Below, piece after piece: positions 6,135-6,306 of a stretch of 6,306 nucleotides of DNA. Source of the stretch: Chlamydiia bacterium. GTDB taxonomy: Bacteria > Chlamydiota > Chlamydiia > Chlamydiales > FEN-1388. The stretch lies in contig PMZB01000080.1 of the NCBI GenBank assembly GCA_003170575.1, positions 1 through 6,306 of the forward strand, given 5' to 3'. The translations under genes were made by a program, and so were the position numbers. Position 1 is the stretch's first letter, and every line of letters begins with the position of its first letter. The notes beneath the pieces are model-generated. The model searched no databases and was not told the DNA's origin. It saw only the letters and a program-made list of their open reading frames with translations.

Positions 6135-6179
6135 CAGTTTTCGCCAATTTTTGGCTAAAATAGGTGCCAATTTGAGCCA
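6119..6179. repeat. 61-bp imperfect palindrome upstream of the ATPase gene
   Basis: The sequence is symmetric about base 6149. The outer arms are TGGCT (6119-6123) and AGCCA (6175-6179). After a 4-base unpaired stretch come TTGGCACC (6128-6135) and GGTGCCAA (6163-6170), then TTTT/AAAA, then GCCAA (6143-6147) and TTGGC (6151-6155), around a 3-base centre. In total 22 base pairs are matched. The half-site ATTTTTGGC also occurs as a direct repeat at 6124-6132 and 6147-6155 (23 bases apart), with a near copy at 6234-6242. Since the predicted -35 box lies within it, it is a candidate operator for a dimeric repressor. A small mobile-element remnant is the alternative. It lacks the T-tract expected of a terminator. 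Confidence 0.6.
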
Positions 6180-6306
6180 TTTTCAGAAAATTATGTGGTA
6201 GAGGGGCTGATACGTCGGAAGTGAACAGGCGCCATTTTTGGTTGGGAAGAATTGGGGGCTAGAGAGGAAGGATCGATAAAGGCCGGCATCATCAAGAGAG
6301 CGAACA
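6180..6306. other. No supportable gene; two short reverse frames run off the window edge
   Basis: Two minus-strand frames are open from the window edge to stops at 6183 (40 residues) and 6191 (37 residues). Neither has a recognisable motif, and they overlap each other, so at most one can be real. No tRNA cloverleaf, rRNA segment, terminator or forward ribosome binding site with a start codon was seen here. One further near copy of the ATTTTTGGC half-site lies at 6234-6242. Confidence 0.4.

Noticed and set aside
6183..6305. Two overlapping minus-strand frames at the right edge, possibly a gene's 3' end
   Set aside because: Both are short, mutually exclusive and lack motifs; sequence beyond the window would be needed to support either.

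Overview
The window reads as bacterial chromosome with moderate, slightly AT-leaning composition, short intergenic gaps, several gene overlaps and ordinary sigma70-like promoter boxes. No rRNA, tRNA, CRISPR array, transposase or phage gene is visible. The gene set (DedA protein, PgsA-like synthase, MscS channel, DUF4143-type ATPase) is found in many Gram-negative groups. A Chlamydiae-like intracellular bacterium would fit the general look, but nothing in the sequence proves a lineage.

Left part (1-1339): the 3' end of an unrecognised alpha-helical protein, then a 22-bp inverted repeat pair flanking the gap, then a second unrecognised coding region without a convincing start codon. That second region is interrupted near its 3' end by six tandem copies of the pentamer TTCTC. 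The pentamer tract separates two open frames that are clearly one gene: loss of one copy, or gain of two, joins them into a 317- or 322-residue product. In the sequenced state (six copies) the product ends early in an alternative tail. This is the architecture of a slipped-strand (phase-variable) switch, although the missing start also allows a decaying gene.

Middle part: a two-gene minus-strand unit made of an MscS-family mechanosensitive channel followed, 6 nt later, by a metallo-beta-lactamase-fold hydrolase. It is divergent from a plus-strand three-gene unit encoding a DedA/VTT membrane protein, a CDP-alcohol phosphatidyltransferase (PgsA-like) and a Nudix hydrolase resembling MTH2/NUDT15. 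The plus-strand genes overlap (11 nt and an ATGA junction), which suggests translational coupling. The first two act on membrane lipid, the third probably on nucleotides. Candidate promoters for both units lie in the 127-bp gap between them.

Right part: a minus-strand AAA-type ATPase with a C-terminal DUF4143/PD-(D/E)XK-like region converges on the Nudix gene with a 3-nt gap. Its start codon lies about one helical turn downstream of a good -10 box, so its mRNA may be leaderless. Its -35 region lies inside a 61-bp imperfect palindrome that could be an operator. The last ~125 bases hold no gene that can be supported.
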